Origin: Gammaproteobacteria bacterium
Lineage (GTDB): Bacteria; Pseudomonadota; Gammaproteobacteria; DSM-16500
Direction of reading: 5' to 3'
DNA: 32,555 nt
Assembly (NCBI GenBank): GCA_019634835.1
Contig: JAHCAO010000019.1
Location: forward strand, 1-32,555
Every line of letters begins with the position of its first letter. The first letter of the stretch is position 1. The notes beneath the pieces are model-generated. The model worked only from the letters and a program-made list of their open reading frames with translations. It made no database searches and was not told the origin of the DNA. This document shows, piece after piece, positions 8,652-17,521 of this stretch. The position numbers and the translations under genes were made by a program.

Positions 8652-9584
8652 TCACTTTCTCGCGTTATCACGTACAAATGGTTCATTCACTTCCAGCGAA
8701 ACCAATGATTGATACTGCTTTGGTTTGCGATAAGCATTCCCCCATACTTCTTTCTTGCGAAATTCCCTTATTTTTTCAATATCAAATTCAGCAATAAAAA
8801 CATTTTCTTCTTCACTTGCCATTAAGATACCAGTATCACGAGATGAACCATCTTCATTAAAAGCAATTCCGTCAAATGCACAGGAGTGACCATTGTTTTG
8901 TGGAGAAGCATAATTAGCTAAGGCAACACCAACCATATTTTCATATGCTCTACTTTTGAATTGGCCAATACGATTTTCTTCCATTTCACAAGCATTGGGC
9001 GTCAATATGATTTCTGCACCTTTCAACATTAATACGCGGGCATTTTCTGGAAATTCCCTGTCGAAGCAAATCATTGCACCCATTTTGACGACTCCTTTTT
9101 CTGTATCAAGATCACATACAAAAAAATCATCTCCTGGTGCACATACTGCTTCAGCAGAAAAATCACAGGTATGAACTTTCGCATAAGTAAATTGGATGTT
9201 ACCTTTTCGGTCTATCAGCGATACTGAATTTCTCGGGTCATTTTTATGCTTCTCAAGATAAGTGATAGCAATGGCAATATTTAATTCTTTTGCCAACTTT
9301 CTAAAATGCTGTATAAAGGGACTATCTAATGAAATAGCCTGAGATTGCCATTTTTTTATATCTTCCGCATAGGTAACCGCATGTTGTGGCGTGTAATCCT
9401 GGTGGAAAATATCTTGGTTAAACGGCGTATAACCGATATTCCACATTTCAGGAAAAAGAACAATATCTGCACCTAATCCTTTTGCTTTTCGGCAGTATAA
9501 ATCGCCTTTTTTCAGATTAGCTTCTTGGTCATTTTTACTAGCAAGTAATTGCAGTAATGCGATCTTAATGATGTTTTTTATCAT
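8652..9584 (-). CDS. carbon-nitrogen hydrolase (nitrilase superfamily)
   Basis: The nitrilase triad is visible: Glu in VLFPEMWNIGYTP, Lys in YAKVHTCDF, and the nucleophile in GAMICFDREFPENARVL. The length (about 310 residues) is normal. The family hydrolyses C-N bonds of amides, carbamoyl compounds or nitriles; N-carbamoylputrescine amidase-like enzymes are the nearest type, but the substrate is a guess. The frame can extend to an ATG at 9605, inside the upstream kinase gene. The ATG at 9584 lies seven bases after that gene's stop, has a GAG upstream and gives a normal N-terminus (KIALLQL). The kinase-Nudix gene follows one base later. Confidence 0.88.
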   Translation of the reverse strand: MIKNIIKIALLQLLASKNDQEANLKKGDLYCRKAKGLGADIVLFPEMWNIGYTPFNQDIFHQDYTPQHAVTYAEDIKKWQSQAISLDSPFIQHFRKLAKELNIAIAITYLEKHKNDPRNSVSLIDRKGNIQFTYAKVHTCDFSAEAVCAPGDDFFVCDLDTEKGVVKMGAMICFDREFPENARVLMLKGAEIILTPNACEMEENRIGQFKSRAYENMVGVALANYASPQNNGHSCAFDGIAFNEDGSSRDTGILMASEEENVFIAEFDIEKIREFRKKEVWGNAYRKPKQYQSLVSLEVNEPFVRDNARK

Positions 9585-9591
9585 AGTTTTC

Positions 9592-10167
9592 TCAACATAC
9601 TTCATTTAGATATTCTTTGATTCTTTTTATTTGTTCTTCGGTACTTAGCATTCCATCAATAACTAAATCAGCATTTCCTTTAAGATCATCATCAAAAAAT
9701 AAAGGTCTTGAGTGCGACAAATAATATTCAAGCTCTGCCAAAAGTTCTTCTTTTGCCTTTTTATTTTCTCTGAAATCACGAAGTAAACGTCTACAAAGCG
9801 AAATATCCAGTGGCACTTCTATATGCACGCAAATATCGATAAATTTCCCTGTTTGTGGATGACAGCGACCCAGTGGCGCGTCAAAGATAATATATTTAGT
9901 AGGCTGTAATAAATGGTTAAATGCTGGATGCAAAACTGATTGTTTAGCTTTTAGCGATTTGAGTGTATCAGCTAATGCTTGATAATCCCATTCACCATAA
10001 TTTCGACCACGACGATACCAATCTACGTAGTCTGTAGGACCAATGGATATATCATCAAAATCATCCCATCTAAGCATGGTCAACTTTAAATCCTTTGCAA
10101 GTGCGTCCGTTAATGTCGTTTTACCAACTCCGGTTACACCACTAATGCCGATAACATTGGGTTTCAT
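9592..10167 (-). CDS. uridine-kinase-like P-loop kinase
   Basis: This 191-residue protein starts with a Walker A, IGISGVTGVGKTTLTDAL (residues 5-22). It is followed by the LRWDDFDD substrate region, a DWYRRGRNYGEWDY stretch, YIIFDAPLGRCHPQTG as a Walker-B-like strand, and RRLLRDFRENKK as the lid arginine segment. The order matches small nucleoside or uridine kinases. The substrate is not certain. It overlaps the upstream GNAT stop by four bases (ATGA) and precedes the nitrilase by seven bases, indicating translational coupling. Confidence 0.82.
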   Translation of the reverse strand: MKPNVIGISGVTGVGKTTLTDALAKDLKLTMLRWDDFDDISIGPTDYVDWYRRGRNYGEWDYQALADTLKSLKAKQSVLHPAFNHLLQPTKYIIFDAPLGRCHPQTGKFIDICVHIEVPLDISLCRRLLRDFRENKKAKEELLAELEYYLSHSRPLFFDDDLKGNADLVIDGMLSTEEQIKRIKEYLNEVC

Positions 10168-10622
10168 CGCAAAACACCCTGATTTTGTTCTTCATCATCA
10201 AAGTATTTAATAAAAAATGTTTTAGTAAGCTTCGGACTTTTTACATTCTCTCTTACAAATTCTGCCGTGAAACCACACTTTCTATAAAACGCTGGTGCCT
10301 GAAATGCGCTGGTTACTAAATTAATATTATTAAACCCTTTGCCTTTAAAGTGATTCTCAAGCGCTTGCAATAATTTTCTACCATACCCTTTTCCACGATG
10401 AAATTTATCTACCCACATATCATCAACATAAATTTCTGAAAATGCGGTAAAAGCATTAAGAACACCAATTGCGTCATTAGTATCATCCTTCAAAATAATT
10501 GAAAACCGCCTATAATTTACATCGATACCATGGCCTCTTTCATACTCAATGAGGTCTTTTCGCATCTTTTTTTCAATATCTTCAGAAAGAACATCAACAA
10601 ATTCTATCTTGTCACTACTCAT
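10164..10622 (-). CDS. GNAT N-acetyltransferase
   Basis: The protein is about 152 residues. Its GNAT core has the acetyl-CoA-binding motif DDMWVDKFHRGKGYGRKLLQAL (V-x-x-x-x-R/Q-G-x-G-x-G/A) and the end motif FQAPAFYRKCGFTAEF. The frame opens at a GTG at 10634, but that GTG is part of the AGGTG ribosome site for the ATG at 10622, which is preferred. It ends in a four-base overlap with the kinase gene. The substrate is unknown. Confidence 0.88.
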   Translation of the reverse strand: MSSDKIEFVDVLSEDIEKKMRKDLIEYERGHGIDVNYRRFSIILKDDTNDAIGVLNAFTAFSEIYVDDMWVDKFHRGKGYGRKLLQALENHFKGKGFNNINLVTSAFQAPAFYRKCGFTAEFVRENVKSPKLTKTFFIKYFDDEEQNQGVLR

Positions 10623-10653
10623 AAATATCAGCACCTAATATAAAAAGGTAAAG

Positions 10654-11184
10654 TTAACCAGTTTTAAGTTTTTCGGCTAAGCTTTTTGTTAAATAAAGAA
10701 CCAAATCATCATCAACAGAAACTAATTCAGAATACTTGATGACCTGGCATTTGTAATGAATACCTCTGCCATCTGGCACATACCCTAGATGAATATACAA
10801 TCGCTGAGCATTGCCATAATCCGTGGTTAGGCCAACCCCTAACCCGATGAGTATCCTACTCTGTTCTTTTGCCGCCTGTTCACAAGCTTGGATTAACTTC
10901 GTTCCAATTCCTTGTTTTCTGTATTCAGGCAAGACATTAAGATCAACAATTTCAGGAATATTATTTTCGGTAAACGGAGAATAATCTGAAATCCACTTTA
11001 AGGTAACGTACCCACAAAATGTACCATTCTCCCTTGCAACAAAAACTAAACGCAAACCAGATGCTTGCTCTTTTAAATAAGACTCATAAAGATCGCGAGG
11101 TTTATGCCAGCCAATTTGTTGGAAAGCTAACACAATCTCATCAATATCAACTTCATTTAGCTGGGTTATTATTAAATGATTCAT
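10654..11184 (-). CDS. GNAT N-acetyltransferase overlapping the integrase 3' end
   Basis: This 176-residue GNAT has VARENGTFCGYVTLKW, IVDLNVLPEYRKQGIGTKLIQACEQAA (the acetyl-CoA pyrophosphate loop RKQGIGTKL) and a final AQRLYIHLGYVPDGRGIHY. Its ATG lies 32 bases inside the 3' end of the tyrosine recombinase gene, in a different frame. This suggests that the recombinase end and this gene were joined by a rearrangement or have co-evolved as a unit. The ribosome site is weak. The acceptor substrate is unknown. Confidence 0.88.
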   Translation of the reverse strand: MNHLIITQLNEVDIDEIVLAFQQIGWHKPRDLYESYLKEQASGLRLVFVARENGTFCGYVTLKWISDYSPFTENNIPEIVDLNVLPEYRKQGIGTKLIQACEQAAKEQSRILIGLGVGLTTDYGNAQRLYIHLGYVPDGRGIHYKCQVIKYSELVSVDDDLVLYLTKSLAEKLKTG

Positions 11185-12358
11185 TTTCTAAAATTCTCAT
11201 CGTTAATTTTTGCATATCTTGGTGGCGCTCACGGTCAATTGCATGGACATACCGTCTTGTTGTTTCATCATTTTCGTGCCGATGGTTTGCACGTATATGT
11301 TTAAATTGAATTCCCGCTCGATCTTGCTGCGATGCAGAGAGATGGCGTAGCCAATGCGCTGAGAATTTTTCTAATTTTTTAGCTTGATCTGGTTGATGAG
11401 CGAATCGTTTAGCAGTTTCCGTACTAAGTTTTTTAAGGATTTTATTTATCTGGCGCGCTGTAATGGCACGCCCTCGAAATGAAGCGATTAATGGTGCAGT
11501 TTCATTAGTAGCAGGATAAGGTGATTTTTTTAAATGCATTCGATAAGTAATTACCGCACGCAAAAGCTCATCGTTCACAGGGATACGCGCAAGTTTGTCT
11601 CCTTTCCCTACCACATAAAACCACCAATCATTATCTATTTTTCTAAACGCCTGCCAGGTGTGCGTTGCCAGTTCATTAATACGCAGCCCCAAGAAATACA
11701 AGATTCTAACTAAAAATATCAATCGCGCTTTTTCATTTTTTTGATTTATCGACTCTTGCGGAAATTGCTCTAACGTGTCAAGCATGGTGTGCCATTCATC
11801 GAGCGTCAGCATTCTTTCTTCTAGTGCAAACTGTGCTTCTTTAATGGCTATCGTGCGCTTGCGTTTACGCATGAGGCTAAGAGGATTAAATGATAAGTAT
11901 CTCGCATCCACTAAATAATTCAATAAAGAATCGATGCTGCTTAACGCTACCGTCTTTGCCGATTCGCTTAATGAACCGGTAAAGGGTCGCCAAGCTGGAT
12001 CCCCGCGTTTCACACCGCGTCCATTTTTCTTCGCGCACCATATTTCTCTAGGTTTTGGATCATCTAAAAATTGTAAGTAGGATTCCAAATCATCGCGATC
12101 TAAGCTGGATAATGGTTTTTTTCTCTGAAAAAGAGACCAAAGCAAAAAACGTTCTGCTTCTTTTTGATAGGTGCGAAAGGTCGTGGCTTTATGCTGGTAT
12201 TCGCGCAACCAACATTGTATCGCCTCATAATCATTGCGTGCTTTCAGTTGGCAATGCTCGTGCGGTTCGCGATTACTACCCTGCTCACCACTTAACAAGT
12301 GATCCTGTACGGTAGGCAAGTTTAGTAAACTAGGTAGTGTGGCATTTGCATCAATCAT
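11153..12358 (-). CDS. tyrosine-type site-specific recombinase/integrase
   Basis: The protein is about 400 residues. An N-terminal SAM-like core-binding domain (TFRTYQKEAERFLLWSLFQRKKPLSSLDRDDL) is followed by the catalytic domain. Catalytic motifs are the first Arg in LGLRINELATHTW, a VVGKGDKLARIPV beta hairpin with the Lys, HWLRHLSAS (H-x-x-R), and HRHENDETTRRYVHA with the second His and the nucleophilic Tyr. All are intact. The ATG at 12358 is chosen over 12382 because GGAAGAGGAGC directly precedes it and it overlaps the coiled-coil gene by only eight bases. The pair resembles recombinase-plus-coiled-coil helper modules of Tn3-family elements (TnpS/TnpT-like); that parallel is inference. 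Confidence 0.92.
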   Translation of the reverse strand: MIDANATLPSLLNLPTVQDHLLSGEQGSNREPHEHCQLKARNDYEAIQCWLREYQHKATTFRTYQKEAERFLLWSLFQRKKPLSSLDRDDLESYLQFLDDPKPREIWCAKKNGRGVKRGDPAWRPFTGSLSESAKTVALSSIDSLLNYLVDARYLSFNPLSLMRKRKRTIAIKEAQFALEERMLTLDEWHTMLDTLEQFPQESINQKNEKARLIFLVRILYFLGLRINELATHTWQAFRKIDNDWWFYVVGKGDKLARIPVNDELLRAVITYRMHLKKSPYPATNETAPLIASFRGRAITARQINKILKKLSTETAKRFAHQPDQAKKLEKFSAHWLRHLSASQQDRAGIQFKHIRANHRHENDETTRRYVHAIDRERHQDMQKLTMRILENESFNNNPAK

Positions 12359-12848
12359 GCTCCTCTTCCTTAGCTGTGACATGCAGCGCCTTAGTTAAGT
12401 CATCGACCACTCGCTTTACTTGCTCAGTTAGTACCGCTTGCAACTCGCTCGATACTTCTACAGGGAGCAACTGAAACGCGGTTACTATTTCTTCTGTGAC
12501 AAAACGTTTATCTTGCAAGCTATCCCATTGGGAGTGCTGTGTTTGAATCAGTTTTTGAGCATCAGCAAGTTGGACAATGGCTTGGTTGTGCATGTTGGCC
12601 TTTGCATCGAGTACCGCTTGTAATCTAGCATTATCTACCTCAAGGCGTTTGAGAGCATTCTCACATTTTTGATTTTCGACCTTGAGCTGGTCTATCTGCC
12701 GCATGCTATCTGCGCGTGCCTCTTCATAGTGCGCCTTTAAAGTATCCGCCAATTGGCGCGCGAGCTCCACTTCTTGATCAGTGTCATTTCTAGAAGTGGA
12801 GTTCAATTTCCAAAAGACGAGTTCAATAATAGGTGTCATCTGACACAT
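12351..12848 (-). pseudogene. coiled-coil (KfrA/TnpT-like) protein gene, 5' end replaced by transposon end
   Basis: From about 12781 down the frame encodes a long coiled coil (ELARQLADTLKAHYEEARADS, QIDQLKVENQKCENALKRLEV), then VTEEIVTAFQLLPVEVSSELQAV and an acidic end. This style fits KfrA- or TnpT-like partners of recombinases. The first 20-25 codons are translated from the transposon inverted repeat: MTPIIELVFWKLNSTSRND comes straight from the end sequence. The native N-terminus, probably a DNA-binding domain, is therefore lost. A chimeric product from the ATG at 12848 or 12839 is still possible and would couple to the integrase start. Confidence 0.7.
12782..12830 (+). repeat. left terminal inverted repeat with inner subrepeat
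   Basis: The outer repeat runs 12782-12809 and contains TTCTAGAAGTGGAGTTCAAT. An inner copy at 12811-12830 reads CAAAAGACGAGTTCAATAAT. Both share the A-AAG-x-x-GAGTTCAAT core, the expected arrangement of transposase (TniA/TnsB-like) binding sites. The outer repeat pairs with the repeat ending at 17617. Confidence 0.85.
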
Positions 12849-12940
12849 CCAATAGGGGATATACCTTAGTAAGGGGTAACATAAGATTAAAATTAGCAAG
12901 ACAAACCATGTAAATTAAATCTTCAAGTACTTGCTATCCT

Positions 12941-14575
12941 TTAAAATTTAAGTTTATTTTGTGCCGATATTAAGCCAGCTTTTTCGGATACTTGACTAAA
13001 TAATTTATCCGGATCGCTACTAAATTTTGGATCAGCGTAGTAAATATGATTAGGCTTAACAACATTATTAGTTATTTCTCTCGTCACTCGCATCGCCAAA
13101 TCTCGTTCGTCATTATCATTATTAATAAATACAACTTCCGTTGTATTGAGAGAAGGAAATATTTGCAAATTTGAACTTATACCTGGTGCGCCTCCATTAT
13201 GACAATAAAAATCAGGATTGCTAGGTATGTGCCCTCCATTTGATGTAATTAAGTCGCCAATTTGTCTAATATCTAAAGTCATATGGTTATTATGTTTCAT
13301 AATTTCATTTAGCTTTGAAATAAATTTGCTCATATCTGTAATCGTAACTTCTTCAGATTTTTCATTATTGATAAAATAAAGTTTTTGAGTTTCTTTAACA
13401 AAGATATAAGCATTTTTATATTTCACATCAGTGATATCTTCAGGAAATTTATCTGTTAAATAAATGTCATTATCAGGAATAGGATGCATCATACCAAATG
13501 CATATTTGGTTCCATGGCGAGTATCAACTTCTGTGGCTTTAATTTGTTTCTCGATATCCTGGTCGGTATTAAGTTGTTGAATGAGCCAATCCCCAAATTT
13601 ACTCAAAGCTTCAGGTGTTGCCCACATATTTGCTCCCGCGGGACTAGAAGCAATTTCAAGGTTTTTTTTAAAGTCCCTATTGGTTGCAAACGGCAAATCA
13701 TATAAGGGCGTATCTCTTGTGATGGTGATTCCACTCGGTGTAAGAATATATTCATTGATCGCATCCCAATAACTCTTCTTTTTTTCTTCTTCGCTTATAT
13801 CTTTATTTATCACTTGTTCAATGATTTCACCCAGGACAACAAAACCAACATTGCTATATTTATATTCCCCAGGCTTTAAATTGTGATCGTGCTCAATATA
13901 AGGTGAAAAATCTTCAAGTTTTTTTAAATGGGGGGCTTCTTTGGATGAGTTCAATGCAATATTATACTTACTAGTATAATTACCAATCCTCGCAGTATGA
14001 GTCACTAGCTGACGAATTGTATTCCATCTGAATTTCTCTTTTTCTGGAAAAGAATCAGGCAAATATTTTCCAATCGGATCATCAAGAGATAGCATCCCCT
14101 CTTGCACGAGTTTTAATACAGTTAATCCTGTCAGCATCTTTCCTATAGAGCAAATGTTATGCTGGGTTTCCATCACAATTTCATTAGCTTTTGAGTCTTG
14201 TTTTCCATCTACTCTACCATTACAAGCTGCGATAAGCTCTTTTGATTCTCGTGTTACCAACACACTACCGGTCAAACCTTCTGATTGCAGGTATTGTTTT
14301 GTGATTGAGTTTAAATCTCCTTCAACCCAAAATACTGGTTCGTTATCAATATTTATTTTTTTTCTTAATTCATTAATGATTTTCCATGGAGGTATTGAAG
14401 ATTGATCACTGATTATAACTAAAAAATATTCAGATGCATCCATATGTTCTATATTTTCAATAGAATTAATTTTGCGTACATCAATATCTTCAGCCCGAGA
14501 ATCAGCTAATTTTGCAGTGATGTGGCTAATATCCACATTTGTATGATTAGTTGTTAAATAGAGTATTTTTGCCAT
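12941..14575 (-). CDS. serine hydrolase (class C beta-lactamase fold) with extra N-terminal domain, transposon cargo
   Basis: The penicillin-binding/beta-lactamase fold motifs are present in the right order: S143-I-G-K146 (SxxK), Y240-S-N242 (YxN) and H459-N-G-G462 in the place of KTG. The typical MLSLDDPIGKYLPD and TIRQLVTHTA segments lie between them. At 544 residues it is long. Residues 1-110 form an additional alpha/beta region (KILYLTTN...FLVIISDQSSIPPWKIINEL) that looks flavodoxin- or receiver-like, and residues about 370-452 form an insertion (YIFVKETQKLYFINN...IGDLITSNGGHIP) before the last motif. No signal peptide is visible, so it is probably cytoplasmic. Whether it is an esterase, peptidase or lactamase is unknown. 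It occupies the site where tniQ usually lies. Confidence 0.85.
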   Translation of the reverse strand: MAKILYLTTNHTNVDISHITAKLADSRAEDIDVRKINSIENIEHMDASEYFLVIISDQSSIPPWKIINELRKKINIDNEPVFWVEGDLNSITKQYLQSEGLTGSVLVTRESKELIAACNGRVDGKQDSKANEIVMETQHNICSIGKMLTGLTVLKLVQEGMLSLDDPIGKYLPDSFPEKEKFRWNTIRQLVTHTARIGNYTSKYNIALNSSKEAPHLKKLEDFSPYIEHDHNLKPGEYKYSNVGFVVLGEIIEQVINKDISEEEKKKSYWDAINEYILTPSGITITRDTPLYDLPFATNRDFKKNLEIASSPAGANMWATPEALSKFGDWLIQQLNTDQDIEKQIKATEVDTRHGTKYAFGMMHPIPDNDIYLTDKFPEDITDVKYKNAYIFVKETQKLYFINNEKSEEVTITDMSKFISKLNEIMKHNNHMTLDIRQIGDLITSNGGHIPSNPDFYCHNGGAPGISSNLQIFPSLNTTEVVFINNDNDERDLAMRVTREITNNVVKPNHIYYADPKFSSDPDKLFSQVSEKAGLISAQNKLKF

Positions 14576-14667
14576 TTGAACCTCTTAAGAATATTATAGC
14601 ATTATAATAAATTGAGATTACTTTATATATATCTAATAAAATCAATTTATTGCTATCCAAATAATCC

Positions 14668-15627
14668 TTATGAGACCTCTGCTAAACTTCTTTCAAAGAT
14701 TTGGCGGCGCTCGGCAGGAGAATAATAATCAATCATCTTAAACATCATTTCATCTATTGTTTCTTGAATATAAATAGCTTGAATGGCTGCTTTTCTTAGT
14801 AAGGTGACAATTTCACCTAAAATACCTTCGCCCTTTTGCAAAATGAGTTCAGAGATTTTTGGATTATTCAAATTTGAAGGTTTTTTTAACGGGAAAATAG
14901 CTGCCATGCTAGCTAATAGAGAATCATATTCTCTCCCAGCTTTCCATCTAGGCAAGACGAATGGCTCGAATCTATTTTCAAGTTGTGGATCACTACGAAT
15001 AGCTAAATATGCATCTTTTGTGCCAACGCAAATTAATGGAATTTTTAATTCATTGCCAATCAAGCGTAACATATTAAGAAATTCACGTTGCTTATTATTT
15101 TGGCCTGCTAATGCATTATGAATCTCATCAATAATGAGCATTTTCACGTTATACTCTCTAAAAAAAGAGATAATTTTATTTTCTAAATATCCAATATTTG
15201 CTCTGTCATAAGTAAAACTACACGCCAGTTTAAATTTTTCAAGAATAGCGAGATAAAACCGTCTTGAGTCAGGAAGAGGGGGCATTTGTATTGATACAAT
15301 TGGCATTTCGACAAGATAATCTTGCTCTCCTAAATCATAAAACTTATCTGCCCCAAGTCTTCTTCGTTCTATCCTTGCCTTATAACCTCGGCAAAATTTT
15401 TCCACTATCATCGATTTGCCATTATTAGCATGACCAATAATTAATAAATTAGGCATGCGTTGCCTTTGGGGATGATCGAATAGCTCTCTTAATTTTTCTA
15501 ATGCCTTATTAGCTGTTGGATAACCGATCCAAATATCTTTTTTTATGTGATTTATTCGCTCCCAACTAGGTAGCTTAATTAATTCACGTACCTCCGGTAA
15601 AAGATGATCGAACGTATCAGTTACCAT
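14668..15627 (-). CDS. tniB: TniB-like transposition AAA+ ATPase
   Basis: The 319-residue ATPase has Walker A GHANNGKS (residues 65-72) and Walker B LIIDEIHNAL (D167-E168), then LRLIGNELKIPLICVGTKDAY and LENRFEPFVLPRW, as in TniB, TnsC and IstB-related regulators. TniB binds DNA and ATP, selects the target and activates the TniA transposase. The start overlaps the end of tniA by seven bases, showing translational coupling. All motifs are intact. The following tniQ expected from Tn5053 gene order is absent. Confidence 0.93.
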   Translation of the reverse strand: MVTDTFDHLLPEVRELIKLPSWERINHIKKDIWIGYPTANKALEKLRELFDHPQRQRMPNLLIIGHANNGKSMIVEKFCRGYKARIERRRLGADKFYDLGEQDYLVEMPIVSIQMPPLPDSRRFYLAILEKFKLACSFTYDRANIGYLENKIISFFREYNVKMLIIDEIHNALAGQNNKQREFLNMLRLIGNELKIPLICVGTKDAYLAIRSDPQLENRFEPFVLPRWKAGREYDSLLASMAAIFPLKKPSNLNNPKISELILQKGEGILGEIVTLLRKAAIQAIYIQETIDEMMFKMIDYYSPAERRQIFERSLAEVS

Positions 15628-17492
15628 AGTTCAATATCCTCAAATATTTTTATTTGCTTTTGATTAATATCATTTTCAGTTAATTCACTATTTTCAATTT
15701 TATTTTCGTGAAGGATATTTTCGTTAGTCATCCTCACTCGTTCATGCTTTCTTCTGGCTGATTTACTTTTCATCGCGGCATCTTTTGCAATTGAACGCAT
15801 CTTTTCTATAGCTTGGAAGATTAAATTTTCATCGGTATGTTCTAATCCTTTTTCTCTTAAATCTTTCAGTGCCTGTTTATGCTCCCATAATGTAATCGTT
15901 GGCCTGGATATAGTGCGATAGGGTATTTCTAAGTAACTCTGACTAATTGGATCCAATACATAAATTCGACTAATATCACGTGGGTCGCGACGAATAATAA
16001 ACTTACCGAATTTTTTCCTATCTGCTATTAATGGTGATAAACCATTCGTATAATAACTAATGTGATCTAGCATGAAACCATGACGCTGCAATGTGCGTCT
16101 TTCAATAGGCAAGAAATCTATTAAAAAAACTTTTTTATTTTGTATTCTAGGCAAATTGCCCCGACCTTTGTGAGTGTCACCGCCTAATATTCCACATTTA
16201 TATTTTTCAATCGGTGGCATGCCTAACCCACTATGAATTTTTTGATGATAATATTCTGTAATTGCTATCGTTAGCCAATGTTCTAATTCTTTCAAAGTCA
16301 GTGACGCTTTCTGTTCAGAGGGATAATCACCTCGATCAGCAACGTTTGAAAAAGTAGTTCCTGGTAATTGATGAACCAGCTGCATCAGTGTGCCAATGAG
16401 TCGTTCAACAATTCCTCCAAACTGAGGTTGGCCTACTGGACGATATTCAATTTTTATTCCATGAACATCGCAGCCCCGTTCCAGCGCTTCGCTATGGAAT
16501 TCTTGCGCATTATCTACATAAATAACATCTGGTTTTCCCCAAATTGGCCAATTACCAGAAATATTCCGTTCAATAAGCCAACTCTCTTTATCAAAGACAG
16601 AATGGGTTAAACACAGTCCTACTGATACAGCCGAAGGTGATTCCAGAGATAAACAAAACCCTGTGATACATCGACTAAAAACATCAATTGCAATAGTTAA
16701 ATAGGGTCTGCCAATTGGCTTACGGTGATATTCATCCACAATAATTAAATCGACTGGAGTGTGATCCATTTGCAGTACTGCTAATGGATATGGAGTATCA
16801 GGAAATGAACCAATTATCGGCGAATATTGTTGTTCGGCAAGCTGCTTACTAACTCTTTTAGTGACTACTTCTTTGTCTACCAGACGATTAATGCGGGAGC
16901 GTATCGTCATATCAGCAGGCGCTTTGAGATTATTAAAATGGCAGTATCTGCGCACTTCCTCAACGACGAGGCTAATTTTGCTTTTCTGTTTACTTAAATA
17001 ATATTCATCAATAGCAGCCTGAATTATTGCTTCAATGGTTTTGTTTAATCTGCCTTTGTCTTTTCCACCTGATGATTTATTAGGTAACAGCGATGTCAAT
17101 TTATTCCCTGAATTCCGGTAACTATTAATCAATTTATATATCTGACGCCAAGATAATATTAATTGCTTACCTGCTTCTTCCGCTAAAGAAAGAGAACAAG
17201 CAGATAATTGCGATAATGGTTTGATGACAGACTCACGATGCTTTGCTATTTCCCAATCCTTAGAAGAAACAAGAGCGGTATTATTTGTCTTTGAGATAGG
17301 CGACTGGGCGTTATCACTATGCAGTGGTAATAACTCGGAGATTTTTGCGTGTTGCTGAACTCTATCCGAAATCTTTTCAATTAATACAGTATCCAAGCCT
17401 AATGGCAACTTGATTACATATTGCTCGCCTTGGAATATAACCTTCGATCCAGGCGATAAATTTAGCGCAATCTCGTCCATTAAATACGTCAT
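15621..17492 (-). CDS. tniA: TniA-like DDE transposase (Mu/Tn7 TnsB superfamily)
   Basis: This 623-residue transposase carries an rve-type catalytic core with D243 (VLQMDHTPVDL), D327 (VIYVDNAQEFHSEALERG) and E363 (QFGGIVERLIGTL), a textbook DD(35)E spacing. The N-terminal third holds helix-turn-helix regions for end binding (LSWRQIYKLINSYR; TIRSRINRLVDKEVV). The C-terminal part has the beta-barrel Mu-type region (IIRRDPRDISRIYVLDP) and a basic ATPase-contact tail. The length fits TniA. The ATG is 125 bases inside the right end, leaving room for the repeat array. The gene appears intact. Confidence 0.95.
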   Translation of the reverse strand: MTYLMDEIALNLSPGSKVIFQGEQYVIKLPLGLDTVLIEKISDRVQQHAKISELLPLHSDNAQSPISKTNNTALVSSKDWEIAKHRESVIKPLSQLSACSLSLAEEAGKQLILSWRQIYKLINSYRNSGNKLTSLLPNKSSGGKDKGRLNKTIEAIIQAAIDEYYLSKQKSKISLVVEEVRRYCHFNNLKAPADMTIRSRINRLVDKEVVTKRVSKQLAEQQYSPIIGSFPDTPYPLAVLQMDHTPVDLIIVDEYHRKPIGRPYLTIAIDVFSRCITGFCLSLESPSAVSVGLCLTHSVFDKESWLIERNISGNWPIWGKPDVIYVDNAQEFHSEALERGCDVHGIKIEYRPVGQPQFGGIVERLIGTLMQLVHQLPGTTFSNVADRGDYPSEQKASLTLKELEHWLTIAITEYYHQKIHSGLGMPPIEKYKCGILGGDTHKGRGNLPRIQNKKVFLIDFLPIERRTLQRHGFMLDHISYYTNGLSPLIADRKKFGKFIIRRDPRDISRIYVLDPISQSYLEIPYRTISRPTITLWEHKQALKDLREKGLEHTDENLIFQAIEKMRSIAKDAAMKSKSARRKHERVRMTNENILHENKIENSELTENDINQKQIKIFEDIELW

Positions 17493-17521
17493 TTATTGTA
17501 TTGGTCTTCTGTAAAATGCGG

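Noticed and set aside
12833..12846. Inverted repeat GTGTCA-TC-TGACAC inside the transposon left end, resembling a junction of two ends.
   Set aside because: The arms are only six bases and the flanks do not continue the terminal repeat; it may be chance or a minor protein site.
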